DNA of 64,000 nucleotides from Saccharothrix sp. S26 (GCF_021390395.1 NZ_JAJUWT010000027.1:105478-169477); one strand, 5' to 3'; positions 9,467-19,760 are shown, counted from the first letter of the stretch. Numbers and translations: made by a program. The notes: generated by a model from the letters alone, not told the origin.

Positions 9467-10303
9467 TCAGCGCTTCTTACCGGTGCGACGACGCCGGACG
9501 ATGAGCTTGTCGCTTGGCTTGTTGCGGCGGCGGGTGCGACCCTCGGGCTTGCCGGCCGGGTTCACCGGGTGGCGACCACCGGAGGTCTTGCCCTCACCAC
9601 CACCGTGCGGGTGGTCGACCGGGTTCATGGCGACACCACGCACCGTGGGCTTGCGGCCCTTCCAGCGCATGCGGCCGGCCTTGCCCCAGTTGATGTTCTG
9701 GTGCTCGGCGTTGCCGACCTCGCCCACCGTGGCGCGGCACCGGACGTCCACGTTGCGGATCTCGCCCGAGGGCATCCGCAGCTGGGCGTAGGGGCCGTCC
9801 TTGGCGACGAGCTGCACGCTGGCGCCCGCGGACCTGGCGATCTTCGCGCCGCCGCCGGGGCGGAGCTCGATCGCGTGGATCACGGTGCCGACCGGGATGT
9901 TGCGCAGCGGCAGGTTGTTGCCCGGCTTGATGTCAGCCTTCGGGCCGTTCTCCACCATGTCGCCCTGCTGCAGCTTCGACGGGGCGATGATGTAGCGCTT
10001 CTCGCCGTCGAGGTAGTGCAGCAGCGCGATGCGCGCGGTGCGGTTGGGGTCGTACTCGATGTGAGCGACCTTGGCCGGCACGCCGTCCTTGTCGGTGCGG
10101 CGGAAGTCGATCAGGCGGTAAGCCCGCTTGTGACCGCCACCCTTGTGCCGCGTCGTGATCTTGCCCGACGCGTTGCGACCACCACGGCCGTGCAGCGGGC
10201 GGATCAGCGACTTCTCCGGCGTCGTCCGAGTGATCTCGGCGAAGTCGGAGACGCTCGCACCGCGACGACCGGGGGTCGTCGGCTTGTACTTGCGAATGCC
10301 CAT
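9467..10303 (-). CDS. rplB: 50S ribosomal protein L2
   Basis: L2 is a highly conserved protein near the peptidyl-transferase centre, needed for subunit association. The 278 residues include the signature MNPVDHPHGGGEGK, with the critical histidine of that loop present, and the GGGHKRAYRLIDFRR segment near residue 60. The length is normal. Confidence 0.98.
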   Translation of the reverse strand: MGIRKYKPTTPGRRGASVSDFAEITRTTPEKSLIRPLHGRGGRNASGKITTRHKGGGHKRAYRLIDFRRTDKDGVPAKVAHIEYDPNRTARIALLHYLDGEKRYIIAPSKLQQGDMVENGPKADIKPGNNLPLRNIPVGTVIHAIELRPGGGAKIARSAGASVQLVAKDGPYAQLRMPSGEIRNVDVRCRATVGEVGNAEHQNINWGKAGRMRWKGRKPTVRGVAMNPVDHPHGGGEGKTSGGRHPVNPAGKPEGRTRRRNKPSDKLIVRRRRTGKKR

Positions 10304-10325
10304 CTCTACGCAGTCCTCGTCGTCA

Positions 10326-10625
10326 TCAGGCGGCCGGGCCGCCGAAGATCTCGATCGGCTTGCTCTCGGCGGACAGCGTCACGATGGCGCGCTTGGTGTC
10401 CTTGCGCTTGCCGTATCCCGTGCGGGTCCGCTTGCGCTTGCCCTGGCGGTTGATCGTGTTGACGCTGACGACCTTGACGCCGAAGACCTTCTCCACGGCA
10501 ATCTTGATCTGGGTCTTGTTCGAGCCGGGAGCCACCACGAAGGTGTACTTGTTCTCCTCGAGCAGCCCGTAGGACTTCTCGGAGATGACCGGCGCGAGCA
10601 GGATGTCCCGGTGGTCGGGGATCAC
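10326..10625 (-). CDS. rplW: 50S ribosomal protein L23
   Basis: L23 is the docking site for trigger factor and SRP at the tunnel exit. From the GTG at 10625 the protein has 99 residues with DILLAPVISEKSYGLLEENKY near the start and QGKRKRTRTGYGKRKDTKRA in the middle. The start overlaps the rplD stop as GTGA, which is why I reject a longer upstream frame. Confidence 0.96.
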   Translation of the reverse strand: MIPDHRDILLAPVISEKSYGLLEENKYTFVVAPGSNKTQIKIAVEKVFGVKVVSVNTINRQGKRKRTRTGYGKRKDTKRAIVTLSAESKPIEIFGGPAA

Positions 10626-11314
10626 TTCGCGGCCTCCTCGTCGGCGTCGGACGACGTCGCGGTGGCCTCGGCGGAACCCTGCCCGTGCTGGGCCTTGCTC
10701 GCCAGGAACACGTCGAGCGCGTCCTTGGTGAACACCACGTCGTCGTTGACCAGCACGTCGTAGGTGTTGAGCTGGTCCGGCGCGATGATGTGCACGTGCG
10801 GCAGGTTGCGCAGGCTGACCCACGAAACCTCGTCGGTGCGCAGCAGCACGGCCAGCACGCGGCGGGCCTCGGTCACCGACTCCAGCACCTTGCGGGCCGA
10901 CTTGGTCGACGGCGCGTCGCCCTCGACGAAGCCCGTCACCACGTGGACCTGGCCGGCACGCGCCCGGTCGGAGAGGGCGCCACGCAGGGCGGCGGCCTTC
11001 ATCTTCTTGGGGGTGCGCTGGGTGTAGTCACGCGGCTGCGGGCCGTGGACCGTGCCACCGCCGGCGAACTGCGGCGCGCGGGTCGAGCCCTGGCGGGCGC
11101 GACCGGTGCCCTTCTGCCGGTACGGCTTCTTGCCACCGCCGCGGACGTCGCCGCGGGTCTTGGTGGCGTGCGTGCCCTGGCGGGCCGCGGCCAGCTGGGC
11201 CACGACGACCTGGTGCAGCAGCGACACGTTCGCCTGCGCGTCGAAGATCGCGGCGGGCAGCTCGACGGAGCCGTCGGACTGGCCGGCCGGGGTGCGGATC
11301 TCAACGGAAGTCAT
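10622..11314 (-). CDS. rplD: 50S ribosomal protein L4
   Basis: L4 extends into the exit tunnel and in many bacteria represses the S10 operon. The 230 residues contain the tunnel-loop region TRGDVRGGGKKPYRQKGTG and GGGTVHGPQPRDY near residues 55-95. A short acidic, alanine-rich tail follows residue 210, as in other actinobacteria. Confidence 0.97.
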   Translation of the reverse strand: MTSVEIRTPAGQSDGSVELPAAIFDAQANVSLLHQVVVAQLAAARQGTHATKTRGDVRGGGKKPYRQKGTGRARQGSTRAPQFAGGGTVHGPQPRDYTQRTPKKMKAAALRGALSDRARAGQVHVVTGFVEGDAPSTKSARKVLESVTEARRVLAVLLRTDEVSWVSLRNLPHVHIIAPDQLNTYDVLVNDDVVFTKDALDVFLASKAQHGQGSAEATATSSDADEEAAK

Positions 11315-11316
11315 GA

Positions 11317-11967
11317 TCAGGCACCACCCTTCGCAGCGGTCTTGATGAACACGGTGCCGCCCTTGGGGCCGGGCACGGCGCCCTTGATCAGCAGCAGGCC
11401 GGACTCGCCGTCCACGCGGTGCACCTTCAGGTTCTGGGTGGTCACCCGGACGTGGCCCATCCGACCGGCCATCCGCAGGCCCTTGAACACGCGGCCGGGC
11501 GTGGCGCAGCCGCCGATGGAGCCCGGGGAGCGGTGCTTGCGCTGCGTGCCGTGGCTCGCGCCGAGGCCGCGGAAGCCGTGGCGCTTCATGACACCCGCGG
11601 TGCCCTTGCCCTTGCTGGTGCCGACCACGTCGACCACCGCGCCGGCCTCGAAGACCTCGGCGGTGATTTCCTGGCCGACCGTGTACTCGGACGCGTCCGT
11701 GGTGCGCAGCTCCGCCAGGTGGCGGCGGGGCGTGACGCCCGCCTTGGCGTAGTGGCCCGCGACGGGCTTGTTGACCTTGCGCGGGTCGATCGCGCCGAAG
11801 GCCAGCTGCACGGCCGAGTAGCCGTCGTTCTCCTGGGTCCGAACCTGGGTGACCACGTTCGGCTCGGCCTTGACGACGGTCACCGGAACGATCCGGTTGT
11901 TCTCGTCGAAGACCTGAGTCATGCCGAGCTTGGTGCCCAGGAGGCCCTTAACCTGCCTGTCAGACAT
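11317..11967 (-). CDS. rplC: 50S ribosomal protein L3
   Basis: L3 is an early assembly protein that reaches toward the peptidyl-transferase centre. The ATG at 11967 gives 216 residues beginning MSDRQVKGLLGTKLGMTQVF. The conserved loop KRHGFRGLGASHGTQRKHRSPGSIG lies near residues 120-145. An upstream in-frame ATG would add eight residues absent from the family, so I chose the internal start. Confidence 0.97.
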   Translation of the reverse strand: MSDRQVKGLLGTKLGMTQVFDENNRIVPVTVVKAEPNVVTQVRTQENDGYSAVQLAFGAIDPRKVNKPVAGHYAKAGVTPRRHLAELRTTDASEYTVGQEITAEVFEAGAVVDVVGTSKGKGTAGVMKRHGFRGLGASHGTQRKHRSPGSIGGCATPGRVFKGLRMAGRMGHVRVTTQNLKVHRVDGESGLLLIKGAVPGPKGGTVFIKTAAKGGA

Positions 11968-12019
11968 GGGTCTCGTTACTCTCCGCCCCAAATGGGATCA
12001 ACACTGCCGCGTCCAACGC

Positions 12020-12325
12020 TTACTGGATGTTGACGTCGACGCTCGCCGGCAGGTCGATGCGCATGAGCGCGTCCACCGTCTTCGGCGTCGGGTCGAGGAT
12101 GTCGATCAGACGCTTGTGCGTGCGCATCTCGAAGTGCTCGCGCGAGTCCTTGTACTTGTGCGGCGAGCGGATGACGCAGTAAACGTTCTTCTCAGTGGGC
12201 AGCGGCACAGGCCCGACGACCCGAGCGCCGGTGCGCGTCACGGTCTCGACGATCTTGCGCGCGGACGCGTCGATCGCCTCGTGGTCGTAGGCCTTGAGCC
12301 GGATGCGGATCTTCTGTCCCGCCAT
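12020..12325 (-). CDS. rpsJ: 30S ribosomal protein S10
   Basis: S10 is a small-subunit head protein that also acts as NusE in transcription antitermination. The ATG at 12325 gives the canonical 101 residues MAGQKIRIRLKAYDHEAID to VDVNIQ. It is the promoter-proximal gene of the S10 operon. The long gap upstream of it holds the operon promoter and the tuf terminator. Confidence 0.97.
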   Translation of the reverse strand: MAGQKIRIRLKAYDHEAIDASARKIVETVTRTGARVVGPVPLPTEKNVYCVIRSPHKYKDSREHFEMRTHKRLIDILDPTPKTVDALMRIDLPASVDVNIQ

Positions 12326-12412
12326 GATGGCTTGCCGTTCCTCTGCTTCTAGTACCGCTGCGGTGCGGGCACCTTGCACGAGGTCACGGGACCTCCGGCG
12401 CGCTCCGCCCCC

Positions 12413-12441
12413 TATTCAGGACTGACACCGAGCGGTGTCAC
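12413..12441 (-). promoter_or_regulatory. Candidate S10 operon promoter overlapping a palindrome
   Basis: On the minus strand GTGACA (12441-12436) is followed after 17 bases by TGAATA (12418-12413). The -35 is close to consensus but the -10 is poor. The -35 sits on the left edge of the TGACACCG-AG-CGGTGTCA palindrome at 12423-12440, which could be an operator. The leader to rpsJ would be about 80 nt. Confidence 0.35.
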
Positions 12442-12536
12442 GGTGCCCGGTCCACGCGGTCGGGCGTGTCGCGCCCCAACCCATAGACCGGTCCCACTGA
12501 TGAAACCTGTGGGATTGTCTTGCTCGATCAAACCCC

Positions 12537-12588
12537 GCTCGTGGCGGGGCGGCCGAGTCCAGAACTCGAACCGGCCGCCCCGACGAGC
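12537..12588 (-). terminator. Terminator after tuf
   Basis: Arms at 12537-12554 and 12573-12588 pair over about 16 bp with one small bulge around an 18-nt loop, roughly 65 bases past the tuf stop. On the minus strand the sequence then continues GGGGTTTG, so a short T-run follows. It separates the str and S10 operons. Confidence 0.6.
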
Positions 12589-12652
12589 AACCCGTCAATG
12601 GTCGCACACGAGGGTGCGCAGACCAAATCGGGGGGTGAGTTTTAGAGCCAGG

Positions 12653-13846
12653 TCACTTGAGGATCTTGGTGACCGAACCCGCGCCGACGGTGCGGCCACC
12701 CTCGCGGATGGCGAACCGCAGGCCCTCGTCCATGGCGATCGGCTGGATCAGCTTCACGGACATGGAGGTGGTGTCGCCCGGCATGACCATCTCGGTGCCC
12801 TCGGGGAGGGTCACGACGCCGGTCACGTCGGTGGTGCGGAAGTAGAACTGCGGGCGGTAGTTGTTGAAGAACGGCGTGTGGCGGCCGCCCTCGTCCTTGG
12901 ACAGGATGTAGACCTGCGCCTCGAACTCGGTGTGCGGGGTCGTGGTGCCCGGCTTCACGATCACCATGCCGCGCTCCACCTCCTCGCGCTTGATGCCGCG
13001 CAGCAGCAGGGCGGCGTTGTCGCCCGCCTGGCCCTCGTCGAGGAACTTCTTGAACATCTCGATCGAGGTGACAGTCGTCTTGCGCGACTGCTCCTTGATG
13101 CCGACGATCTCGACTTCCTCGTTGACCTTGATGATGCCGCGCTCGATGCGGCCGGTCACCACGGTGCCACGACCGGTGATGGTGAACACATCCTCGACCG
13201 GCATCAGGAACGGCCGGTCGACCTCGCGCTCGGGCTCCGGGATGTTCTCGTCCACGGCGTCCATGAGGCCGATGAGCTTCTCGCCCCACTCGGCGTCGCC
13301 CTCCAGCGCCTTCAGCGCGGAGACGCGGACGACCGGCAGGTCGTCACCGGGGAACTCGTACTCGGAGAGCAGCTCGCGCACCTCGAGCTCGACGAGCTCC
13401 AGGATCTCCTCGTCGTCCACCATGTCGGCCTTGTTCAGCGCGACCACGATGTAGGGCACACCGACCTGGCGGGCCAGGAGGACGTGCTCCTTGGTCTGCG
13501 GCATCGGGCCGTCGGTCGCCGCGACCACCAGGATGGCGCCGTCCATCTGCGCCGCACCGGTGATCATGTTCTTGATGTAGTCGGCGTGACCGGGGCAGTC
13601 GACGTGCGCGTAGTGGCGCTTGTCGGTCTGGTACTCGATGTGCGCGATCGAGATCGTGATGCCGCGCTGCTTCTCCTCCGGCGCCTTGTCGATCTGGTCG
13701 AACGGCGTGAAGGGGTTCAGGTCCGGGTACTTGTCGTGCAGGACCTTGGAGATCGCAGCCGTCAGCGTCGTCTTACCGTGGTCGATGTGACCGATGGTGC
13801 CGATGTTGACGTGCGGCTTCGTCCGCTCGAACTTCGCCTTCGCCAC
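12653..13846 (-). CDS. tuf: Translation elongation factor Tu
   Basis: EF-Tu carries aminoacyl-tRNA to the ribosome in a GTP-dependent way. The 397 residues show the P-loop GHIDHGKTT (19-27), DCPGHADY (switch II), NKAD (base recognition) and the domain II/III signatures ending FAIREGGRTVGAGSVTKILK. The common bacterial GHVDHGK has an isoleucine here. It is the last gene of the str operon, 139 bp after fusA. Only one tuf is present in this window. Confidence 0.98.
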   Translation of the reverse strand: MAKAKFERTKPHVNIGTIGHIDHGKTTLTAAISKVLHDKYPDLNPFTPFDQIDKAPEEKQRGITISIAHIEYQTDKRHYAHVDCPGHADYIKNMITGAAQMDGAILVVAATDGPMPQTKEHVLLARQVGVPYIVVALNKADMVDDEEILELVELEVRELLSEYEFPGDDLPVVRVSALKALEGDAEWGEKLIGLMDAVDENIPEPEREVDRPFLMPVEDVFTITGRGTVVTGRIERGIIKVNEEVEIVGIKEQSRKTTVTSIEMFKKFLDEGQAGDNAALLLRGIKREEVERGMVIVKPGTTTPHTEFEAQVYILSKDEGGRHTPFFNNYRPQFYFRTTDVTGVVTLPEGTEMVMPGDTTSMSVKLIQPIAMDEGLRFAIREGGRTVGAGSVTKILK

Positions 13847-13985
13847 TGGAATGTCCTCCTGGACTTCTATTGCTTAGCCCGGCGGGCGGGTTCCCACCCG
13901 CCGAGCTTCACGTCAGGGTCGGTTGTGCGGACCCCGGGGCATCCCCCCGGAGAGCCCGCGTGGTGCTGCGGTGCTCCGGTTGGGG

Positions 13986-16088
<2,103 letters not shown>

Positions 16089-16144
16089 GGGTGTCTTCCC
16101 CTGTCTTGAGCTAGCTGGGTAGCAGGCTCACTAGGGCTGGGAGA

Positions 16145-16175
16145 GCCCCACCGGTCCTCGGGGAACCGGCGGGGC
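16145..16175 (-). promoter_or_regulatory. Hairpin between rpsG and fusA
   Basis: GCCCCACCGGT (16145-16155) and ACCGGCGGGGC (16165-16175) form an 11-bp stem with one A-C mismatch and a 9-nt loop, just after the rpsG stop. It may tune read-through or protect the upstream message. No T-run follows. Confidence 0.35.
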
Positions 16176-16181
16176 GTCACA

Positions 16182-16652
16182 TCACCAGCGGTAGTGGGCG
16201 AAGGCCTTGTTGGACTCGGCCATCTTGTGCGTGTCCTCGCGGCGCTTGACGCTCGCGCCCAGGCCGTTGCTCGCGTCGAGCAGCTCGTTCATCAGGCGCT
16301 CGATCATGGTCTTCTCGCGGCGCTGCCGGGAGAAGGTGATCAGCCAGCGCAGCGCGAGCGTGGTGGAGCGGCCCGGCTTCACCTCGACCGGCACCTGGTA
16401 GGTGGCGCCACCGACGCGGCGGGACTTCACCTCGAGGGCGGGCTTGACGTTGTCGAGCGCGCGCTTGAGCGTGACGACCGGGTCCGTGCCGGTCTTCTCG
16501 CGGGCACCTTCGAGGGCGCCGTACACGATCCGCTCGGCCACGGAGCGCTTGCCGTCGACCAGCACCTTGTTGATGAGCTGGGTCACCAGCGGAGAGCTGT
16601 AGACCGGGTCGGAGATCAGCGGCCGCTTCGGGGCCGGTCCCTTGCGGGGCAT
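16182..16652 (-). CDS. rpsG: 30S ribosomal protein S7
   Basis: S7 nucleates assembly of the small-subunit head. The 156 residues begin MPRKGPAPKRPLISDPVY and include the conserved VEVKPGRSTTLALRWL. The ATG overlaps the rpsL stop by one base (TGATG), typical of the str operon. Confidence 0.98.
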   Translation of the reverse strand: MPRKGPAPKRPLISDPVYSSPLVTQLINKVLVDGKRSVAERIVYGALEGAREKTGTDPVVTLKRALDNVKPALEVKSRRVGGATYQVPVEVKPGRSTTLALRWLITFSRQRREKTMIERLMNELLDASNGLGASVKRREDTHKMAESNKAFAHYRW

Positions 16653-17026
16653 CAGCTCTTCTCCTTCTTCGCGCCGTACCGGCTGCGAGCCTGCTTGCGG
16701 TTCTTCACGCCCTGCGTGTCGAGGGAACCGCGGATGATCTTGTAGCGGACACCGGGGAGGTCCTTCACACGACCGCCGCGCACGAGCACCATCGAGTGCT
16801 CCTGGAGGTTGTGGCCCTCACCGGGGATGTAAGCCGTGACCTCGATACCGCTCGTCAGCTTCACGCGGGCGACCTTGCGCAGAGCCGAGTTCGGCTTCTT
16901 GGGCGTGGTCGTGTAGACGCGGGTGCACACACCGCGCCGCTGCGGGCTGCCCTTGAGCGCCGCGGTCTTCTGCTTGGCGACCTTGTCCTGCCGGCCCTTG
17001 CGGACCAGCTGCTGGATCGTTGGCAT
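16652..17026 (-). CDS. rpsL: 30S ribosomal protein S12
   Basis: S12 controls decoding accuracy at the A site. The ATG at 17026 gives 124 residues starting MPTIQQLVRKGR. The streptomycin-determining lysines are wild type: K43 in TPKKPNSA and K88 in GGRVKDLPG. No S12-based streptomycin resistance is therefore predicted. It is the first gene of the str operon, about 245 bases downstream of a strong promoter. Confidence 0.98.
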   Translation of the reverse strand: MPTIQQLVRKGRQDKVAKQKTAALKGSPQRRGVCTRVYTTTPKKPNSALRKVARVKLTSGIEVTAYIPGEGHNLQEHSMVLVRGGRVKDLPGVRYKIIRGSLDTQGVKNRKQARSRYGAKKEKS

Positions 17027-17542
17027 ACGCCGGCTGCTTCTTCCCTTTACGTGCCCGCCGCGTGGGCGACGAGCCCTGTTTACTTGGTCCCTCTCTGCAC
17101 CCGAGGTCGGGCGTGTCGCCGCTCTCGGCACCGCCGAAAGTACGTGCACAGCGCCCCAGGTCCGCAGGCGACATCCCAGGATGCCCCTACGCGTGGAGGT
17201 CACCGCGGCCGGCTTTCCAGCACCACTGGCGCGTAGGCACGCGGAGCGGCCCGACATCGGTCGGGCACGAGTACCAAAGATACCCCGCCTGGTTCCCACG
17301 GGTCAAAACGGATCCACCACCGGGCCTGTTCGCGGGGGCGGCGCAGTGGTAGCCGGCCCACCGCAGGCAGTTTTGTGACCATTCTCGCAGCCGTCGCCCG
17401 GTCGGACCCCGCCGGCGGGGCACTGGAGCGACTCACCGGCCATCAGAACACAGACCGGCGGAACGCGCCGGTCGACGTGACCGCAATTTCACTCGATCGA
17501 GTAGTGCGCGGGGTCGGGCCCTGATCGGGTCACACTGGTCCG
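17027..17542. other. rpsL upstream region (no gene)
   Basis: This 516-bp gap between the divergent rpsL and a phosphotransferase gene contains the str operon promoter and its long leader. I saw no convincing small gene. The frames that stay open here have no ribosome binding site and no protein-like composition. Confidence 0.75.
17277..17306 (-). promoter_or_regulatory. str operon promoter (rpsL)
   Basis: On the minus strand TTGACC (17306-17301) and TATCTT (17282-17277) are separated by 18 bases, a close match to the housekeeping sigma consensus. Transcription would begin near 17270, giving a leader of about 245 nt before rpsL. Confidence 0.7.
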
Positions 17543-18412
17543 GTGAACTCCGATCTCATCGCGGGCATGGCGGCGCTGGTGGCCGCCGACGCCTCGCCCG
17601 AGGTGCTCGCGGTGCGCGGCGACGTCGTGGTGGTCCGGGTCGCCGACGTGGTGCTCAAGGCGCACGAGCCCGGCACGGACCCGACCCTGCTCGCCGCCCG
17701 GCTCCGGCTGGCCGCCGACCCCCGGCTGGGCGAGCTCCTGCTCGCGCCCCGGTCGGCGCCCGCGGTGGTGCTCGGCCGGGTCGTGACGGCGTGGCCGATG
17801 GGCACGCCGGTGCCGCAGGGCGAGCCCGAGGACCTGCCGATGGAGGCCGCCGGGCGGATGCTGGCCGCGTTGCACCGGTTCCGCGCGGCGGACTTCGCGC
17901 CGCCGGTGCCGCCGGCGGGCGCACGGTCGCGGATGGAACGGGCGGTGCGCGAGTTGACCGTGGACACGCCGGCTGCCGACCTGGTGCGACGGGCGTTCGC
18001 GACGTTGCCGGAGTTCGGCGAGGGGCCGCCGACGCTCATCCACGGCGACTGGCACCTGGGCCAGCTCGTGTGGCGCGACGGGTACCGGCTGATCGACGTG
18101 GACGACCTGGGCGTGGGCGACCCGGCGTGGGACCTGGCGCGGCCGGCCGCGCTGCACGCGGCGGGCGTGCTCGACCCGGTCGCCTGGGGACGGCTGCTCG
18201 GGGCCTACCTCGACGCCGGTGGCGCGGGCGTGCCGCGCGACGACCCGTGGTCGGTGCTGGACGGGCCGGCGCGCGCATTGGTCGTGCAGATGGCAGCGCG
18301 TGCGCTTTCCGCTGCGCAGCGCGACGGAACTCGGTTGAACGACGCGCAAGAAGCATTGATCGACGCTTGCGACCGGATCGTGTCGACACACGAACCCATT
18401 CGGCGCGGCTAA
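17543..18412 (+). CDS. Aminoglycoside-phosphotransferase-fold (APH) protein
   Basis: This 289-residue protein has the C-terminal half of the APH/choline-kinase fold: LIHGDWHLGQ (165-174), a Brenner-type loop with the catalytic-base aspartate, then LIDVDDLGVGDPAWDLA (183-199), the metal-binding DxD region. The usual asparagine eight residues after the catalytic start of the loop is glutamine here (Q174). Members phosphorylate small hydroxylated molecules or sugars; the substrate is unknown. The start is GTG at 17543. It stands alone, divergent from rpsL and followed by a zinc-ribbon gene. Nothing links it specifically to antibiotic resistance. Confidence 0.75.
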   Translation: MNSDLIAGMAALVAADASPEVLAVRGDVVVVRVADVVLKAHEPGTDPTLLAARLRLAADPRLGELLLAPRSAPAVVLGRVVTAWPMGTPVPQGEPEDLPMEAAGRMLAALHRFRAADFAPPVPPAGARSRMERAVRELTVDTPAADLVRRAFATLPEFGEGPPTLIHGDWHLGQLVWRDGYRLIDVDDLGVGDPAWDLARPAALHAAGVLDPVAWGRLLGAYLDAGGAGVPRDDPWSVLDGPARALVVQMAARALSAAQRDGTRLNDAQEALIDACDRIVSTHEPIRRG

Positions 18413-18450
18413 TATCGAATCCATCGCGTCAAGAGCAGGAGGCTCACACG

Positions 18451-18735
18451 ATGCAGTGTCCCAAGTGTCATGCGAACATGCGCACCTTCGACCGCATGGG
18501 CGTGCACATCGAGCAGTGCGATGGCTGCCGCGGGGTCTTCCTCGACTACGGCGAGCTCGAGGCCATCACCCGGCTCGAGCAGCAGATGGCCCCTCCGCCG
18601 CCCCCGCCGCCCGTCGCGCCTCCTGCGCAGGTGCACTACGTGCAGCAGCCGGCCCCGCAGCCGGGTTGGGGCTACGGCGGCCACTACGGCCACCGCAAGC
18701 ACCGCGGCCTGGGCGGGTTGTTCTTCTCGTCCTGA
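18451..18735 (+). CDS. Zinc-ribbon (TFIIB-type) small protein
   Basis: The 94-residue protein opens with a four-cysteine zinc ribbon (C3, C6, C23, C26; CPKC and CDGC) and LDYGELEAIT, the usual TFIIB-type zinc-ribbon arrangement. A proline-rich segment (about residues 47-60) and a Gly/Tyr/His-rich tail (72-94) follow. A clear AGGAGG site precedes the ATG. Function is unknown; such proteins are widespread in actinomycetes. It ends at a strong terminator. Confidence 0.8.
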   Translation: MQCPKCHANMRTFDRMGVHIEQCDGCRGVFLDYGELEAITRLEQQMAPPPPPPPVAPPAQVHYVQQPAPQPGWGYGGHYGHRKHRGLGGLFFSS

Positions 18736-18746
18736 TCTTCACCCTT

Positions 18747-18780
18747 CGGTGGCCCCGCACCCCTCGGTGCGGGGCCACCG
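18747..18780 (+). terminator. Terminator after the zinc-ribbon gene
   Basis: A perfect 15-bp stem (18747-18761 with 18766-18780) around a CCTC loop is followed by TTGCT. It begins 12 bases after the stop codon and isolates the downstream HTH gene. Confidence 0.8.
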
Positions 18781-18834
18781 TTGCTACTACCGAAAAACCG
18801 GGCGATAATCGGTAGTGACCCGAGGAGGCCCGTC

Positions 18835-19275
18835 ATGTCCGTCGCCACCGAGGCTGCGCAGATCCGCGACCTGTTCGACCAGATCGAGGAGATCGAAGAG
18901 GTCGCGTCGAGCTTGTCGGAGGACGACGAGCGGCGGCGCAAGCTGCACGGCGTGGTGGCGAAAGCCCTGCGCAAGGCCCCTCCGGTGCGGCCGGTCGTGG
19001 CCGGTGAGCTGCTGGACCTGACCGAGAAGACGGTCAAGGCGTGGGCGCGCGAGGGCGTGCTCGCGATCCACAGCCAGGAGCCCCGGATGCTGTTGGACGC
19101 CGTGCGGCTGCACGAGGTGCTGCACGTCGTGACGGAGTTGAGGCGCGCGGGCAAGAGCCGCGCGTTGTTGGACGAGGTGCACCGGCGGTTGAGCGACGCG
19201 GCCCTGCTCGACCGCGACGACCTCGCCACCAGCCTGGAGCAGATGCACCGCGGCGAAGGGCGCGTAGTTCGCTGA
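18835..19275 (+). CDS. MerR-like helix-turn-helix protein, candidate antitoxin
   Basis: This 146-residue acidic protein has a helical N-terminus (residues 1-45, many Glu/Asp) and a helix-turn-helix in the middle (VVAGELLDLTEKTVKAWAREG, 54-74) of the MerR or excisionase winged type. A second helical region follows. ATG at 18835 is preceded by GAGGAGG. The stop codon overlaps the start of the next open frame by four bases (CTGA). This layout, a DNA-binding protein coupled to a small downstream protein, is typical of antitoxin genes. I do not recognise a named family. It could also be an ordinary small regulator. Confidence 0.6.
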   Translation: MSVATEAAQIRDLFDQIEEIEEVASSLSEDDERRRKLHGVVAKALRKAPPVRPVVAGELLDLTEKTVKAWAREGVLAIHSQEPRMLLDAVRLHEVLHVVTELRRAGKSRALLDEVHRRLSDAALLDRDDLATSLEQMHRGEGRVVR

Positions 19276-19709
19276 TCACCGTCGTCGAAACGCCCGTCGC
19301 GGCCGTTCAGGCCGCCGGCCTGCGCGGTGCCGCCCGGGTCGCCTACGACCGGTTCCTGGACGAGCTGGCGCACAGCGGCTGCCTGGCCCTCGGCTACCGC
19401 GTCACCGGCCCCGAGCCCCTGCCCCGGCTGTGCGTCAAGCACCTGCGCGGTGCCGACCGCGTCGTCGTCGCCTTCCCCGCGCCGAGCACCGCGTGGATCC
19501 TGCTCGTCGGCCCGCACGACGACGACCCCGGCCGCGACCTCTACGAGACGCTGTACGAACTGGCCGGCGTCCGCCCGAAGCTGACCGAGAAGCGCACCAA
19601 GCCGCCGTGCTGCTCGGACGCCACTCCCCCGGTCGCGGACTCGGACCTGGTCGACGACCTGGTCGCCCGCGCCCGCTCCCTGGCCAAATCCCGCCGCCGC
19701 CCCACCTGA
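19272..19709 (+). CDS. Candidate RelE/ParE-like toxin, coupled to the HTH gene
   Basis: This 145-residue basic protein has a central stretch resembling RelE/ParE-type toxins: LCVKHLRGADRVVVAF (52-68) followed by WILLVGPHDDDPGRDLYETLYEL (75-97), where known toxins place the RNA-facing beta-strand and final helix. A Lys/Arg-rich C-terminus contains a CC pair (113-114). The only start I can place is CTG at 19272, overlapping the upstream stop, because no ATG, GTG or TTG lies in frame between there and the conserved part. Function is inferred from fold-like pattern and position only. It could be a different small enzyme or inactive. Confidence 0.5.
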   Translation: MITVVETPVAAVQAAGLRGAARVAYDRFLDELAHSGCLALGYRVTGPEPLPRLCVKHLRGADRVVVAFPAPSTAWILLVGPHDDDPGRDLYETLYELAGVRPKLTEKRTKPPCCSDATPPVADSDLVDDLVARARSLAKSRRRPT

Positions 19710-19710
19710 C

Positions 19711-19755
19711 CCGCGTGTCGAGCGTTCACGCGGGACCTGGACGTTCGACACGCGG
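19711..19755. repeat. Imperfect inverted repeat before the rpoC terminator
   Basis: CCGCGTGTCGAGCGT (19711-19725) and ACGTTCGACACGCGG (19741-19755) are complementary at 14 of 15 positions around a 15-nt loop. It stands directly beside the strong terminator at 19761-19797, making two hairpins in tandem. Confidence 0.6.
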
Positions 19756-19760
19756 AAAGG

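Larger units (their letters stand above)
12326..12652. other. tuf-rpsJ intergenic region (no gene)
   Basis: No open frame in this 327-bp gap looks like a real gene. It holds the tuf terminator (12537-12588), a perfect 18-bp palindrome (12423-12440: TGACACCG, AG, CGGTGTCA) and a weak promoter candidate for the S10 operon. Confidence 0.8.

Noticed and set aside
17040..17540. Small genes in the rpsL upstream gap
   Set aside because: Open frames exist on both strands but have no Shine-Dalgarno site and no typical composition; the promoter sits here.
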